A DNA stretch of 61,646 nucleotides from Bacteroidaceae bacterium (GTDB lineage: Bacteria; Bacteroidota; Bacteroidia; Bacteroidales; Bacteroidaceae): contig JAFXXQ010000036.1 of the NCBI GenBank assembly GCA_017542145.1, forward strand, positions 1 through 61,646. Reading direction: 5' to 3'. The notes under the pieces are model-generated. The model was not told where the DNA came from, searched no databases, and saw only the letters and a program-made list of their open reading frames with translations. Shown piece after piece: positions 27,083 through 35,631 of this stretch; the stretch's first letter is position 1, and each line of letters begins with the position of its first letter. Position numbers and translations under genes: made by a program.

Positions 27083-27895
27083 ATGAAGAATAAAATGTCC
27101 TGTATGCAGCGTTCCCTTTCTTCTGTCAGCTCATCTGCTGGCAAAGCTTTTTATTTTTCATTTTTCATTCTTCATTTTTCATTCTTCATGAGTTGTTCAC
27201 AGCCGGTGAGGGCTGACTACACGCCCTTTGAGGCTTGTGACAGCCTGGTGACAGCAGCCGTCTCGGAGGTGAGCCTCCCCGACTGCTATCGGTACATCCC
27301 CCTGTTGCTGACGGACTGCGACAGCCTGTTCGTGGGGCAGTACGCCTCAGGAGCCTGGGCATTGTCGGTCCCCGCAGCTCATCGCTATGGGCTGGCCATC
27401 AACGACAGCATCGACGAACGACGTTGCATGGAGAAATCCACCCTGGCAGCTACACATTACCTCAGCGACCTCCGCCTCCACTTCGAGGGGAATGATACGC
27501 TTGTCCTGCAGCAGTACGTCCGGACAATGCCTGTGTTGCGTGTAACGGCGGACAGCGTCTTACAGGCTCTGGAACGGATAGGGGAGGAATACTCGCACGG
27601 ACACCGGCGCTCAGGCTTCCTTGCTCCCCTGGACAGAGTGCACGAGGATGCCCTGCGACGGGACTCGCTGCTGAAACTCGAACGTGAAAGACGCGTGGCT
27701 GAGCTGGCTGCCCGAAAACCCACCGTAGGAAAGGCATCGTCTGGCAGCTATATAATATATAAGGTAAGAAAGGGCGACTATCTGGGGCGCATAGCCCAGC
27801 GTCACCACGTCACCGTGGCTCAGCTGAAGCGATGGAACAACCTTCGGGGCGACTTTATCCGTGAAGGACAGAAACTGAAGATACAGAAGAAGTGA
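27083..27895 (+). CDS. LysM lipoprotein with degenerate transglycosylase-like domain
   Basis: A 270-residue lipoprotein. The signal peptide ends at FFMSC (Cys38), and its core FYFSFFILHFSFF is encoded by the TTCATTTTTCATT repeat type seen in spacers. Residues 40-130 resemble the MltD/SLT fold: CYRYIPLLLTDCDS, GAWALSVPAAHRYGL, then DERRCMEKSTLAATHYLSDL. The catalytic Glu expected in IESxF is absent (LLTDCDS), so activity is unlikely. A LysM domain at about 222-268 (YKVRKGDYLGRIAQRH) should bind peptidoglycan. The stop overlaps the next start (GTGA). Confidence 0.75.
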   Translation: MKNKMSCMQRSLSSVSSSAGKAFYFSFFILHFSFFMSCSQPVRADYTPFEACDSLVTAAVSEVSLPDCYRYIPLLLTDCDSLFVGQYASGAWALSVPAAHRYGLAINDSIDERRCMEKSTLAATHYLSDLRLHFEGNDTLVLQQYVRTMPVLRVTADSVLQALERIGEEYSHGHRRSGFLAPLDRVHEDALRRDSLLKLERERRVAELAARKPTVGKASSGSYIIYKVRKGDYLGRIAQRHHVTVAQLKRWNNLRGDFIREGQKLKIQKK

Positions 27896-29307
27896 AACCC
27901 TACAAGATAACCCTATACTTGTTTTCCGTGATAGCCGTACTGACTATCCTCTGTGCCGTTTTCCCCACGGATGGCATCCGTGTGAAGGGCACGACGCTGA
28001 ACTTCCCCACACTTGCCGAGGTGTTGAGCCCGGGAGAGTCGGAAGAGGCAGCCCTGCCTGAGGAGAGCCCTGAGGAGCTGTTGGCCCGTCAGCTGGAGGA
28101 GATGAGGATGCAGGAACGTGAGCAGTACCTGACCTATTTCCGTGAGAGCAACATCAGGTTCAATCTGCCCAATGACGACTTTACCTGGTTTGACGACCTC
28201 TTTGAAGCCTTTGAGAACAGCGACAGCAGCCGTGTCCGCATCGTTCACTATGGCGATTCACAGATTGAGGGCGACCGCATCACTGGCGTCATACGCGAGG
28301 AACTGCAGGAAACCTTCGGCGGCATCGGTCCTGGCATCTTACCCGTCATCGAGACGGTGGGGAGCATCAATACAGGGCTGGCATGCAGTGCCGAGCTGCG
28401 CAGGGCTCTGGCATACGGACCCGCTGAAGCTCGTGCCCGAGGGGGAAACTACGGGCCGATGGCACAGGTGGCCTATCTGGATACGTTCGCCGTGGTCAGC
28501 GTGTGGCCTCGCATCAAGGAGAAGAAGCATTGCCGGAAGTTCACCCGTGTGACTTTGTTGGCGGACAACATCAGCTCGAAACTCTATGTCACCTGTAAAG
28601 GTGATCGGCGTGTCATTGAACCGACGAAGGAGATGACGCGCATCACGTTCCAGTTCCCCGATTCTTTAGAACGGGTGTCCTTGTCGATGTCAGGCTACGC
28701 CAACCTCTATGGCATTATGCTAGATGGCGAGAGTGGAGTTTCGGTGGACAATATCGCCATGCGTGGCTGCTCAGGGGCAATGTTCACCTCGATAAACAGG
28801 AATCACCTGAGCGACTATTACCAGAAGGAGAACGTGCGTCTCATCCTGCTGGAATATGGCGGGAACTCCGTTCCTTACCTGAAGACGGAGAAGAACATCC
28901 ACACCTACGCTGAGACCATGGGACGGCAGATTCGCTACCTCCAGCAACAGGCTCCCCAGGCCAAGATACTGTTCATCGGTCCCTCAGATATGTCCACACG
29001 TCTCAGGGGGGCGTGGCAGACCTATCCCATGCTGCCTGCCATCATCGATTCGCTGCGTACGACAGCCAACCGGGCCGGAGCCGCTTATTGGGATATGTAT
29101 CAGGTGATGGGTGGTCACAATAGCATGGCACAGTGGTGTGGACAGAATCCCCCCCTGGCTGGTCCTGACCATATACACTTCACGATGAAGGGTGGCGAGC
29201 GTGTGGCGGACCTCTTCTGTAAGTCACTCATGCTTTATTACGATTACTATCGTTGGCGTAAACCCAAGGAGGAAGGGAAGAATCAAGAATTAGAAGTGAG
29301 ATTTTGA
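27892..29307 (+). CDS. Membrane-anchored SGNH/GDSL hydrolase-like protein (first of pair)
   Basis: A 471-residue protein with an N-terminal membrane segment (7-25), a Glu-rich linker (48-80), then an SGNH domain. Block I is VHYGDSQIEGDR (Ser123), the Gly/Asn blocks are represented by EYGGNSVP, and block V is DHIHFT (Asp426, His429), so the catalytic set looks complete. GTG start overlaps the LysM gene stop. Such proteins paired with MBOAT enzymes serve as O-acetyl transferases or esterases in envelope polymer acetylation. Acceptor unknown. Confidence 0.8.
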   Translation: MKPYKITLYLFSVIAVLTILCAVFPTDGIRVKGTTLNFPTLAEVLSPGESEEAALPEESPEELLARQLEEMRMQEREQYLTYFRESNIRFNLPNDDFTWFDDLFEAFENSDSSRVRIVHYGDSQIEGDRITGVIREELQETFGGIGPGILPVIETVGSINTGLACSAELRRALAYGPAEARARGGNYGPMAQVAYLDTFAVVSVWPRIKEKKHCRKFTRVTLLADNISSKLYVTCKGDRRVIEPTKEMTRITFQFPDSLERVSLSMSGYANLYGIMLDGESGVSVDNIAMRGCSGAMFTSINRNHLSDYYQKENVRLILLEYGGNSVPYLKTEKNIHTYAETMGRQIRYLQQQAPQAKILFIGPSDMSTRLRGAWQTYPMLPAIIDSLRTTANRAGAAYWDMYQVMGGHNSMAQWCGQNPPLAGPDHIHFTMKGGERVADLFCKSLMLYYDYYRWRKPKEEGKNQELEVRF

Positions 29308-30662
29308 TGAAACGCAGCGCTTTATTCCTCATGCTTCTGTTGGGCGTGCTCCTCTTGCCGGCACAGACCAACCGTACGATGATCACGGACTCTGTGATGA
29401 AGAACGTCGTTAGCCATCTGCTGCCAGGCAATAATCGTTTGCTCAGCCCCTTGCCTTATTACGACTGTCTGCACTACGACCGTACGGGGCTCCACTTCCC
29501 GGCAGGACATAAATCTCAGGACGCTTTTTATGAGAAGCTAGACAGCCTGTTGCTCTTCCATAGCCGTAGCATAAACATTTGGCATGTAGGGGGCAGTCAT
29601 GTCCAGGCCGATTTCTTCTCCCATCGAATGCGCAGCAATCTCTCAGACATGCAGCCAGGAAACATCGGTGTACGAGGCATCCTCTTTCCTTTCGGTATGG
29701 CAAACACCAATTGGAACCACAACTACCGAATGGAATATACTGGCACATGGACAGCGGGACGCAATATCCAGCGTGACACAAACTTCGACTTTGGCATCAG
29801 TGGCATAGCCGCTACCACAACCGACAGCCTCGCTACACTGACGTTGGTGATGAATGTGGGAATGACACCATCCTGGCAGTTCAGCCGTTTACGTCTGATG
29901 GGCTACGCCTCGTCTGACAAGGTCTGTCCCTTCGCTGTGGAAGGAATGGACGAGACTCGCGATACGGTGTATGCCATTACCGACTCGCTCAATGGAGGAT
30001 GGCTGTTGCCTTTTGGTGAGTTGCGCGACTCGGTCCAGGTACGTTTATGTATCCCCTCTGGTGAACGGTTTACCTTGACAGGGCTGATACCTGAAAATGA
30101 CTTGAAGGGTATCAATTACTACTCCTCAGGCATTAACGGGGCAGCAGTACCGACATGGCTTCGCTGCTCATGTCTGCCTCGTGACCTTGGACTTGTTCGT
30201 CCTGACTTGGTGATTTTTGCCATTGGGGTCAACGATGCAGCAGTACCCTATGGGGATTTCAATGCAGAGTCGTTCAAGGCTGGCTATCGGCGTCTTATAC
30301 AAATGGTGGAGAGAGTGTCGCCAGGCTGTGCATATATCTTCATTACCAACAATGATACCTACCGCCGTGAGTCACGTCGTGTGAAGCGTGCCAACCGCAA
30401 CGCTCCATTGGTGCAGAAAGCATTCTTTGACCTGGCCAGGGAATATGGTGGGGCAGTCTGGGATGTCTATGACTTTATGGGCGGATTGGACAGCAGTCCC
30501 CGTTGGCGCGATGCAGGACTGATGGCTACAGATCTCATCCACTTTACCCGCACAGGCTATGAACTGTTGGGCGACTTGCTCTACAACGCCCTGATTGACG
30601 ATTATATGGAGTCAACAGCCCCAGTTGACCCGTTGGTTCGTGGACTTGTTGACCCCCAATAA
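29307..30662 (+). CDS. Secreted SGNH/GDSL-like protein (second of pair)
   Basis: A 451-residue protein starting at ATG 29307, which shares its A with the previous TGA stop (TGATG). The signal peptide ends near LLLPAQ. Block I reads WHVGGSHVQAD (Ser97), with Gly in place of the usual Asp before the nucleophile. Block III is AIGVNDAAVP and block V is DLIHFT (Asp409, His412). It resembles an AlgJ/AlgX-type periplasmic partner of MBOAT proteins, although direct homology cannot be shown here. Strict coupling to both neighbours points to one complex or pathway. Confidence 0.78.
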   Translation: MKRSALFLMLLLGVLLLPAQTNRTMITDSVMKNVVSHLLPGNNRLLSPLPYYDCLHYDRTGLHFPAGHKSQDAFYEKLDSLLLFHSRSINIWHVGGSHVQADFFSHRMRSNLSDMQPGNIGVRGILFPFGMANTNWNHNYRMEYTGTWTAGRNIQRDTNFDFGISGIAATTTDSLATLTLVMNVGMTPSWQFSRLRLMGYASSDKVCPFAVEGMDETRDTVYAITDSLNGGWLLPFGELRDSVQVRLCIPSGERFTLTGLIPENDLKGINYYSSGINGAAVPTWLRCSCLPRDLGLVRPDLVIFAIGVNDAAVPYGDFNAESFKAGYRRLIQMVERVSPGCAYIFITNNDTYRRESRRVKRANRNAPLVQKAFFDLAREYGGAVWDVYDFMGGLDSSPRWRDAGLMATDLIHFTRTGYELLGDLLYNALIDDYMESTAPVDPLVRGLVDPQ

Positions 30663-30668
30663 GGCACT

Positions 30669-32558
30669 ATGGAGCAGCTGGTACCTTTCCTCAAACATGT
30701 TTTCCTTTTTCAGGAGAATTCGCCTCTGCTTTTCACTCAGTTCTATTTCTGGGCATTCTTTGCCGTTGTCTTTGCAATCTTCAGCCTGATACACAGCAAA
30801 CGGTTGTTGCGCAATGCGTTCCTGTTCTTCGTCAGCCTGTTCTTTTATTACAAGACGAGCGGTCTGTTTGTGCTGATATTGCTGTTTGTGACCTGTTCCG
30901 ATTTCTTCATAGCCAAGCACATCCATCGAGCTCCATCAGAAGGGAAACGTAAGGCTTGGCTGGTACTGAGCGTCACCATTGACTTGGCCCTGCTCTGCTA
31001 TTTCAAATATGCCTATTTCTTTACGGACATCATTAACCAGCTCTTCCATATCCATTTCCGCGTGTTCGACGTCTTCTCATGGGTTGGCAATATCTTGTGT
31101 GGAAAGGATTTGTTTAATGTCGATAAGATTGTGCTGCCAGTGGGCATCTCGTTCTTCACGTTCCAGGTCATCAGCTACACCGTCGATGTCTATCGCCGCA
31201 AAGTGGAACCGGTGAAGAACATTCTTGACTTCGGTTTCTACGTCAGTTTCTTTCCCCAGTTGGTGGCGGGACCCATCGTGAGAGCATCGGAGTTTATTCC
31301 TCAGCTGTACAAACCTTATTTTCTTGGGCGACGACAATTCGGTGTCGCAGTATTCTGGATAATGAATGGTCTGATGAAAAAGTTGATACTCTCGGATTAT
31401 TTGGCTGTCAACTTTATCGATCGTGTTTTTGGAAATCCCCTGCTTTTCAGTGGATTTGAAAATCTGAGTGCCTTGTTTTGTTATTCATTGCAAGTCTATG
31501 CTGACTTCTCAGGCTATACGGACATTGCCATTGGAGTGGCGATGTTGATGGGTTTTTATTTACCGCAGAATTTTAATTCACCTTACAAAGCTCCTAACCC
31601 CGCCAACTTCTGGAAACGTTGGCACATGTCGTTGAGCCGATGGCTACAGAGCTATCTTTATATCCCCCTTGGCGGCAATCGCAATACCACGTTCGGCACC
31701 TATTTCTGGTTGGGATTGATAAGCCTTATCGTCCTTATCCTTAGTGGCAGCTGGGTAGTGACGGCTATCATCCTGGCAGCAGCTGTGGGAGTACTCGTTG
31801 CCATTCGTGTGACAAAGGAGAAGCCTAAGCGCCGCAAACTGCTGATGGGCAACCTCAACTCGTTCATCACCATGCTGCTGGGTGGCCTGTGGCATGGCGC
31901 TTCGTGGAACTTCATGATCTGGGGTGGCCTGAACGGCATCGGCATGATTATCTACAAATTCTGGAAGGAGATGTCGTGGCATGTCCGTATGGCCCTGGTG
32001 CTTGGCGTCACTCTGCTCCTGTATGGTCTTACTCAGTGGGTACCACGGCCCGTGTTCAACGTCTTCTTCGTGTGGATGTCGGTAGTGACAATCGGCACAC
32101 TCGTCCGATATATCTATCATTTTATGGAGAAGGCGATGAAGACGATTCCCTCCTCACTTACTGGCACGACAAACAAATTGGCGAATGCCTGGGCAATCCT
32201 TCAGACATTCACCTTCATTACTTTTACTCGTCTTTTCTTCCGTTCTGGCTCTAACCTCGACCCTGCCGTTGCCAATCAGGAGGCATGGAGCACAGCGAAG
32301 AGCATGATTAATCAGATTGGCTCAGCATGGGGTGGAATAGATGTGTGGACTATTGTCAGCGCTTATTGGAAGGTCTTCACTCTTTTTGCACTCGGCATGG
32401 CCATTCACTGGCTGCCCGCTCGTTGGAAACGCTGGTACCGACTCAATATCGCTCTGCTACCCATGCCTGTGCTTGTCCTGCTGATGGTCGTGGTGGTCTT
32501 TGTGGTCTATCAATTCATCACCTCCGGCCTCCAGGCATTCATCTATTTCCAGTTCTGA
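30669..32558 (+). CDS. MBOAT family O-acyltransferase
   Basis: A 629-residue polytopic inner-membrane protein. It has the MBOAT hallmarks YKAPNPANFWKRWHMSLSRW (about 306-325) and LLGGLWHGASWNF with the invariant His409, plus the conserved QLVAGPIVRASEF segment. Homologues such as AlgI and PatA pass acetyl groups across the membrane to envelope polysaccharides or peptidoglycan. With LysM and two SGNH genes coupled upstream, peptidoglycan or another envelope glycan is the likely acceptor. Its stop lies one base from the convergent PqqD-like gene. Confidence 0.9.
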   Translation: MEQLVPFLKHVFLFQENSPLLFTQFYFWAFFAVVFAIFSLIHSKRLLRNAFLFFVSLFFYYKTSGLFVLILLFVTCSDFFIAKHIHRAPSEGKRKAWLVLSVTIDLALLCYFKYAYFFTDIINQLFHIHFRVFDVFSWVGNILCGKDLFNVDKIVLPVGISFFTFQVISYTVDVYRRKVEPVKNILDFGFYVSFFPQLVAGPIVRASEFIPQLYKPYFLGRRQFGVAVFWIMNGLMKKLILSDYLAVNFIDRVFGNPLLFSGFENLSALFCYSLQVYADFSGYTDIAIGVAMLMGFYLPQNFNSPYKAPNPANFWKRWHMSLSRWLQSYLYIPLGGNRNTTFGTYFWLGLISLIVLILSGSWVVTAIILAAAVGVLVAIRVTKEKPKRRKLLMGNLNSFITMLLGGLWHGASWNFMIWGGLNGIGMIIYKFWKEMSWHVRMALVLGVTLLLYGLTQWVPRPVFNVFFVWMSVVTIGTLVRYIYHFMEKAMKTIPSSLTGTTNKLANAWAILQTFTFITFTRLFFRSGSNLDPAVANQEAWSTAKSMINQIGSAWGGIDVWTIVSAYWKVFTLFALGMAIHWLPARWKRWYRLNIALLPMPVLVLLMVVVVFVVYQFITSGLQAFIYFQF

Positions 32559-32559
32559 T

Positions 32560-32826
32560 TTACTCGCAGAGTCCAGCTTCCTGCCAGGACTTGGCTAGTT
32601 CTTTGGCATCAGCTAAAGCGGTAGCCTCGCTTACCTCATATTCCAAACGAAGCAGATTTGCCATGGATTCTGGCGTAAATTCTTTTCCGACGAACGCTTT
32701 CCAGAGGTAGGCAGCACTTTCGTTGAGGCTGATGATTTTATTGAAATCGATGTTCTGAACACCTTTTGCGACGATGATATTCTCGCCACACATTTCTCTG
32801 AGTTCAAATCCTTCCTTGATTTTCAT
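32560..32826 (-). CDS. PqqD family protein (RiPP recognition-like)
   Basis: An 88-residue protein starting at ATG 32826 (MKIKEGFELREM). The pattern of N-terminal beta strands, NEIxxLNESAAYLWKAF-like core (SLNESAAYLW) and C-terminal helices matches the PqqD/RRE fold, which binds leader peptides of ribosomally made peptides. Here it is the last gene of a murF-kinase-peptidase run. No precursor peptide gene is evident. ATG was chosen over an upstream start that would overlap the spacer. Confidence 0.8.
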   Translation of the reverse strand: MKIKEGFELREMCGENIIVAKGVQNIDFNKIISLNESAAYLWKAFVGKEFTPESMANLLRLEYEVSEATALADAKELAKSWQEAGLCE

Positions 32827-32878
32827 TGTCTTATTTTTTGTATTTATACTTCTAATCTCAAATCCTTCACTCAATCCC

Positions 32879-33349
32879 TCATCTCCATCCCTTTGGCAGG
32901 CGTCGGTGAATGGCTAACAGCCAACGGCGAACAGGTGCCAACCGCATCCAATGTTTGGAGTAGCGCAGCCATCGCTTACCCGTAGTGCTGTATTCCTTTC
33001 CTTTTCGGATGACGGACAGAGCATTGGCTTTGACATCGGCTTTTTTGCAATGTTCCGTGCCGTGAACATTGCCGTCGCCCTTGAGTGTTACATTCTCGCC
33101 ATCGATGGCAATGATACGGTGAAAGACGTATTTCCCAGGGGTGATTTCAGCCAATACGGCATCGCCCACCTCGATGTGTGTCACAGCGGTGAGGACAATG
33201 CTATCGCGGCGATCTTCTAAGAAGGGACGCATACTGTTCCCTCGTACACGCAGCGTGGCCGTATGTCCTTCTTCAATCAACTCCCTGATGCCTTTCAAGA
33301 AGATATCATTGGGCAGCTCGATTATATTCTCGTTCGCTTGTTGACTCAT
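32879..33349 (-). CDS. S24/S26 family signal-peptidase-like protein
   Basis: A 156-residue protein with the nucleophile motif VRGNSMRPFL (Ser39), then GDAVLAEI, KYVFHRIIAID (His77) and LKGDGN. A His rather than Lys in the second position matches the SipW/ER-type Ser-His dyad. There is no obvious membrane helix, so it may act on a cytoplasmic substrate. The basic C-terminal tail (RWLRYSKHWMRLAPVRRW) could bind membrane. Linked to HprK-like and PqqD-like genes. Confidence 0.8.
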   Translation of the reverse strand: MSQQANENIIELPNDIFLKGIRELIEEGHTATLRVRGNSMRPFLEDRRDSIVLTAVTHIEVGDAVLAEITPGKYVFHRIIAIDGENVTLKGDGNVHGTEHCKKADVKANALSVIRKGKEYSTTGKRWLRYSKHWMRLAPVRRWLLAIHRRLPKGWR

Positions 33350-33357
33350 AAATCTGT

Positions 33358-34245
33358 TTATTTGTTAACCTTTACGGCATTGTAGCACACTTCAGCCGCC
33401 TCCTGATCAGGGCGGCAACCGAGTGTGTAGCAAGGTACATGGGCAATTAATAAACTGATGCTGTCGTAAATGCCGTTATAGACTCGGTCGTCCCATTTCA
33501 TGGAAGATACGGAGGGGAGCAGGGCAGAGAGGGCTTCCAGCGTCTTGTCCCTTGTGATGTGGTTGACTTTCTCCTGACGGATACGGACAAAGGCACCTAC
33601 AGGGGCACTGATGTTGCGATAGCAGGGTGTCTTGCCACTCCAGGGTGAACCATAGATAATGGCTCCTTGTTCGGTGGCTACGACCACAGGGTTATCGTCG
33701 TTCATCAATTCGCTTCCCGCAATATGTTTGAGCCAAAGGCTGCTGTGAGTGCTCTTGCCTGTGCCGCTCTTGCCCAAGAAGAGGTAACCATATCCGTCGT
33801 TCTCAATGACGGAGGCATGAAACAGCAGCGTGTTCTTGTCAGCCGCAGCAAAGGCATACAACAGCATTATACTGTTGTTGGCAGCAAAGGCGCGTGCCCA
33901 CTGGTTGCCATGCAGAGCCAATGTGGCTTCGCTAAACTGTGCATTGGCTTGCAATAAGCCGCAGAAATCTCCTCCAGGAGGAGCAATGAGGAACTGATAA
34001 CTGCCATCAGCAAGGCGATAGACGTTGAAGTCTGCTCCTCCGCACGGAAATTCGCCGATAAGCTCTCCTTTCTGGGCAGGGGAGAAGCTGTCGTCAACGG
34101 TAAGTGTGAAAAGTATCGCCTCTCCTTCCGCTGGGGTATAGACGAAGGGCTCACAGGAGGGAATATAGTTTTGCTTATCGTCATCCTGCGTGCGGAAAGC
34201 AAACACTTGTTCAGCTACTTTATAGTAATTGGTACGCATAGTCAT
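33358..34245 (-). CDS. HprK-like serine kinase
   Basis: A 295-residue P-loop protein. Walker A is FLGKSGTGKSTHS at about 157-168, preceded by LLFHASVIENDGYGY and followed by ELMNDDNPVVV, the layout of HPr kinase/phosphorylase C-terminal domains. The N-terminal 130 residues do not resemble HprK. Similar stand-alone kinases occur in some lasso-peptide clusters with PqqD-like proteins. The ATG follows the murF TAA without a gap, implying coupled translation. Confidence 0.8.
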   Translation of the reverse strand: MTMRTNYYKVAEQVFAFRTQDDDKQNYIPSCEPFVYTPAEGEAILFTLTVDDSFSPAQKGELIGEFPCGGADFNVYRLADGSYQFLIAPPGGDFCGLLQANAQFSEATLALHGNQWARAFAANNSIMLLYAFAAADKNTLLFHASVIENDGYGYLFLGKSGTGKSTHSSLWLKHIAGSELMNDDNPVVVATEQGAIIYGSPWSGKTPCYRNISAPVGAFVRIRQEKVNHITRDKTLEALSALLPSVSSMKWDDRVYNGIYDSISLLIAHVPCYTLGCRPDQEAAEVCYNAVKVNK

Positions 34246-35550
34246 TTAAAGGTAAGGGATTAAGTGGGATAAATGGACACTGTTTGAGCCTTTGATGAGG
34301 ATGGTCATACCCTCGGGACGTTCCGCTTGAAGGATTTCGATGGCTGCATCCACATCTTTGAAGTTTCTAAAGGAGAACGAAGGGTTAGCAAAGTTGTCGC
34401 CGATAGTCCAGATGGTTTGGACATTCATGGAAGACAAGCGCTTGAGGATGTTCAGGTGCTCTTCCTTGCTTGCTTCGCCCAATTCCCTCATCTCGCCGAG
34501 GATAATCATTTTCTTTTGCGCTTCCATCAGCTCGAAGTTTTCCAATGCGGCTTGCATACTGGTCGGGTTAGCGTTGTAGGCATCCACGATGAGTGTGTTG
34601 TGAGCAGTCTTCAGTAGCTGCGAACGGCTGTTCGTGGGCTCGTATGAACGTATGGCATCGCTGATATCTTCGGGAGTCACACCAAAATGGATGCCGACGG
34701 CAGCAGCACAGAGAACATTGTCGATGTTATAACGTCCTACCAATCGCGTCTGAACGTCCTGACAATGGCCGTCAGCCGTTTTCCAGCGGAATGCAAGGAA
34801 GGGATTACAGGCTAAGACTTCGCCTTGTACAAGCCTGTCCTCTTGTCGCTCACCTGTTCCATAGCGGAGGGCTTTGAGACCTTTTGCTATAGTTTCCAGA
34901 TTAGGGTCGTTGTCGTTGAGGAAGATAAACCCGCCTTCACGTTCCCTCAGAAAGTCGTAGAGTTCTCCTTTTGTGCGGACAACACCTTCGAATGAACCAA
35001 AGCCTTGTAGATGGGCACGCCCTACGTTGGTGATGAGACCGCAATCAGGCTCAGCAATTTCAACCAGTTCGCGGATGTCACCAGGGTGGCTGGCACCCAT
35101 TTCAACGACGGCAAGTTCATGCTCACGGTTCAGCTGGAGCAGAGTGAGGGGGACGCCGATGGCGTTGTTGAGATTTCCGTGTGTATAGTGGGTGCGGTAT
35201 TTGCGATTCAATATGGCTGCAATCAGTTCCTTAGTCGTAGTTTTGCCGTTGGTGCCAGTAATGCCGATTATCGGCAGACCGAGTTGCCGACGATGGAAGC
35301 GAGCCAAAGTCTGCAATGCTTTCAGACTATCATCAACAAGCAACAGACGGGGATCCGAAGCGTCATAGCAGGCTTTGTCATCGATGACTGCATAGGCGCA
35401 TCCTGCCTCCAAGGCAGCCTTTGCATAATGGTTGCCATTGAAGCGTTCACCCCGTAGGGCAAAGAACAATGCGCCTTCGCTGCACGAACGCGTGTCGGTG
35501 GTTACGCCGTTGCATTTCTGATAATAGGAATAGAGTTCTTCGATCTTCAT
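34246..35550 (-). CDS. murF: UDP-N-acetylmuramoyl-tripeptide--D-alanyl-D-alanine ligase
   Basis: Adds D-Ala-D-Ala to the UDP-MurNAc tripeptide, the last cytoplasmic step of peptidoglycan precursor synthesis. ATG at 35550 (MKIEELYSYYQ) gives 434 residues. The ATP loop is GITGTNGKTTTK at 96-107. Further Mur-ligase marks are EMGASHPGDI, ITNVGRAHLQGFGS and VDAYNANPTSM. The gene stands apart from a usual dcw cluster and abuts the HprK-like gene. Confidence 0.95.
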   Translation of the reverse strand: MKIEELYSYYQKCNGVTTDTRSCSEGALFFALRGERFNGNHYAKAALEAGCAYAVIDDKACYDASDPRLLLVDDSLKALQTLARFHRRQLGLPIIGITGTNGKTTTKELIAAILNRKYRTHYTHGNLNNAIGVPLTLLQLNREHELAVVEMGASHPGDIRELVEIAEPDCGLITNVGRAHLQGFGSFEGVVRTKGELYDFLREREGGFIFLNDNDPNLETIAKGLKALRYGTGERQEDRLVQGEVLACNPFLAFRWKTADGHCQDVQTRLVGRYNIDNVLCAAAVGIHFGVTPEDISDAIRSYEPTNSRSQLLKTAHNTLIVDAYNANPTSMQAALENFELMEAQKKMIILGEMRELGEASKEEHLNILKRLSSMNVQTIWTIGDNFANPSFSFRNFKDVDAAIEILQAERPEGMTILIKGSNSVHLSHLIPYL

Positions 35551-35565
35551 TGTCTTTTTGTGCTG

Positions 35566-35623
35566 CAAAAGTACGAAAAAATATCGAATTTCATTATCAA
35601 AACAAAAAAAGAACGTATATTTG
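35566..35623. promoter_or_regulatory. Divergent -7 elements for murF and folP
   Basis: TACTTTTG on the minus strand (35573-35566) lies 16 bases before murF, and TATATTTG on the plus strand (35616-35623) lies 8 bases before folP. Both fit TAnnTTTG. The upstream halves are not clear, and the very short folP leader suggests near-leaderless initiation. Confidence 0.55.
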
Positions 35624-35631
35624 TGGTCAAA

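Noticed and set aside
32560..34245. Lasso-peptide biosynthesis cluster
   Set aside because: No asparagine-synthetase-like cyclase, transglutaminase-like protease or precursor gene is present; only the kinase, the PqqD-like protein and an unrelated peptidase type.
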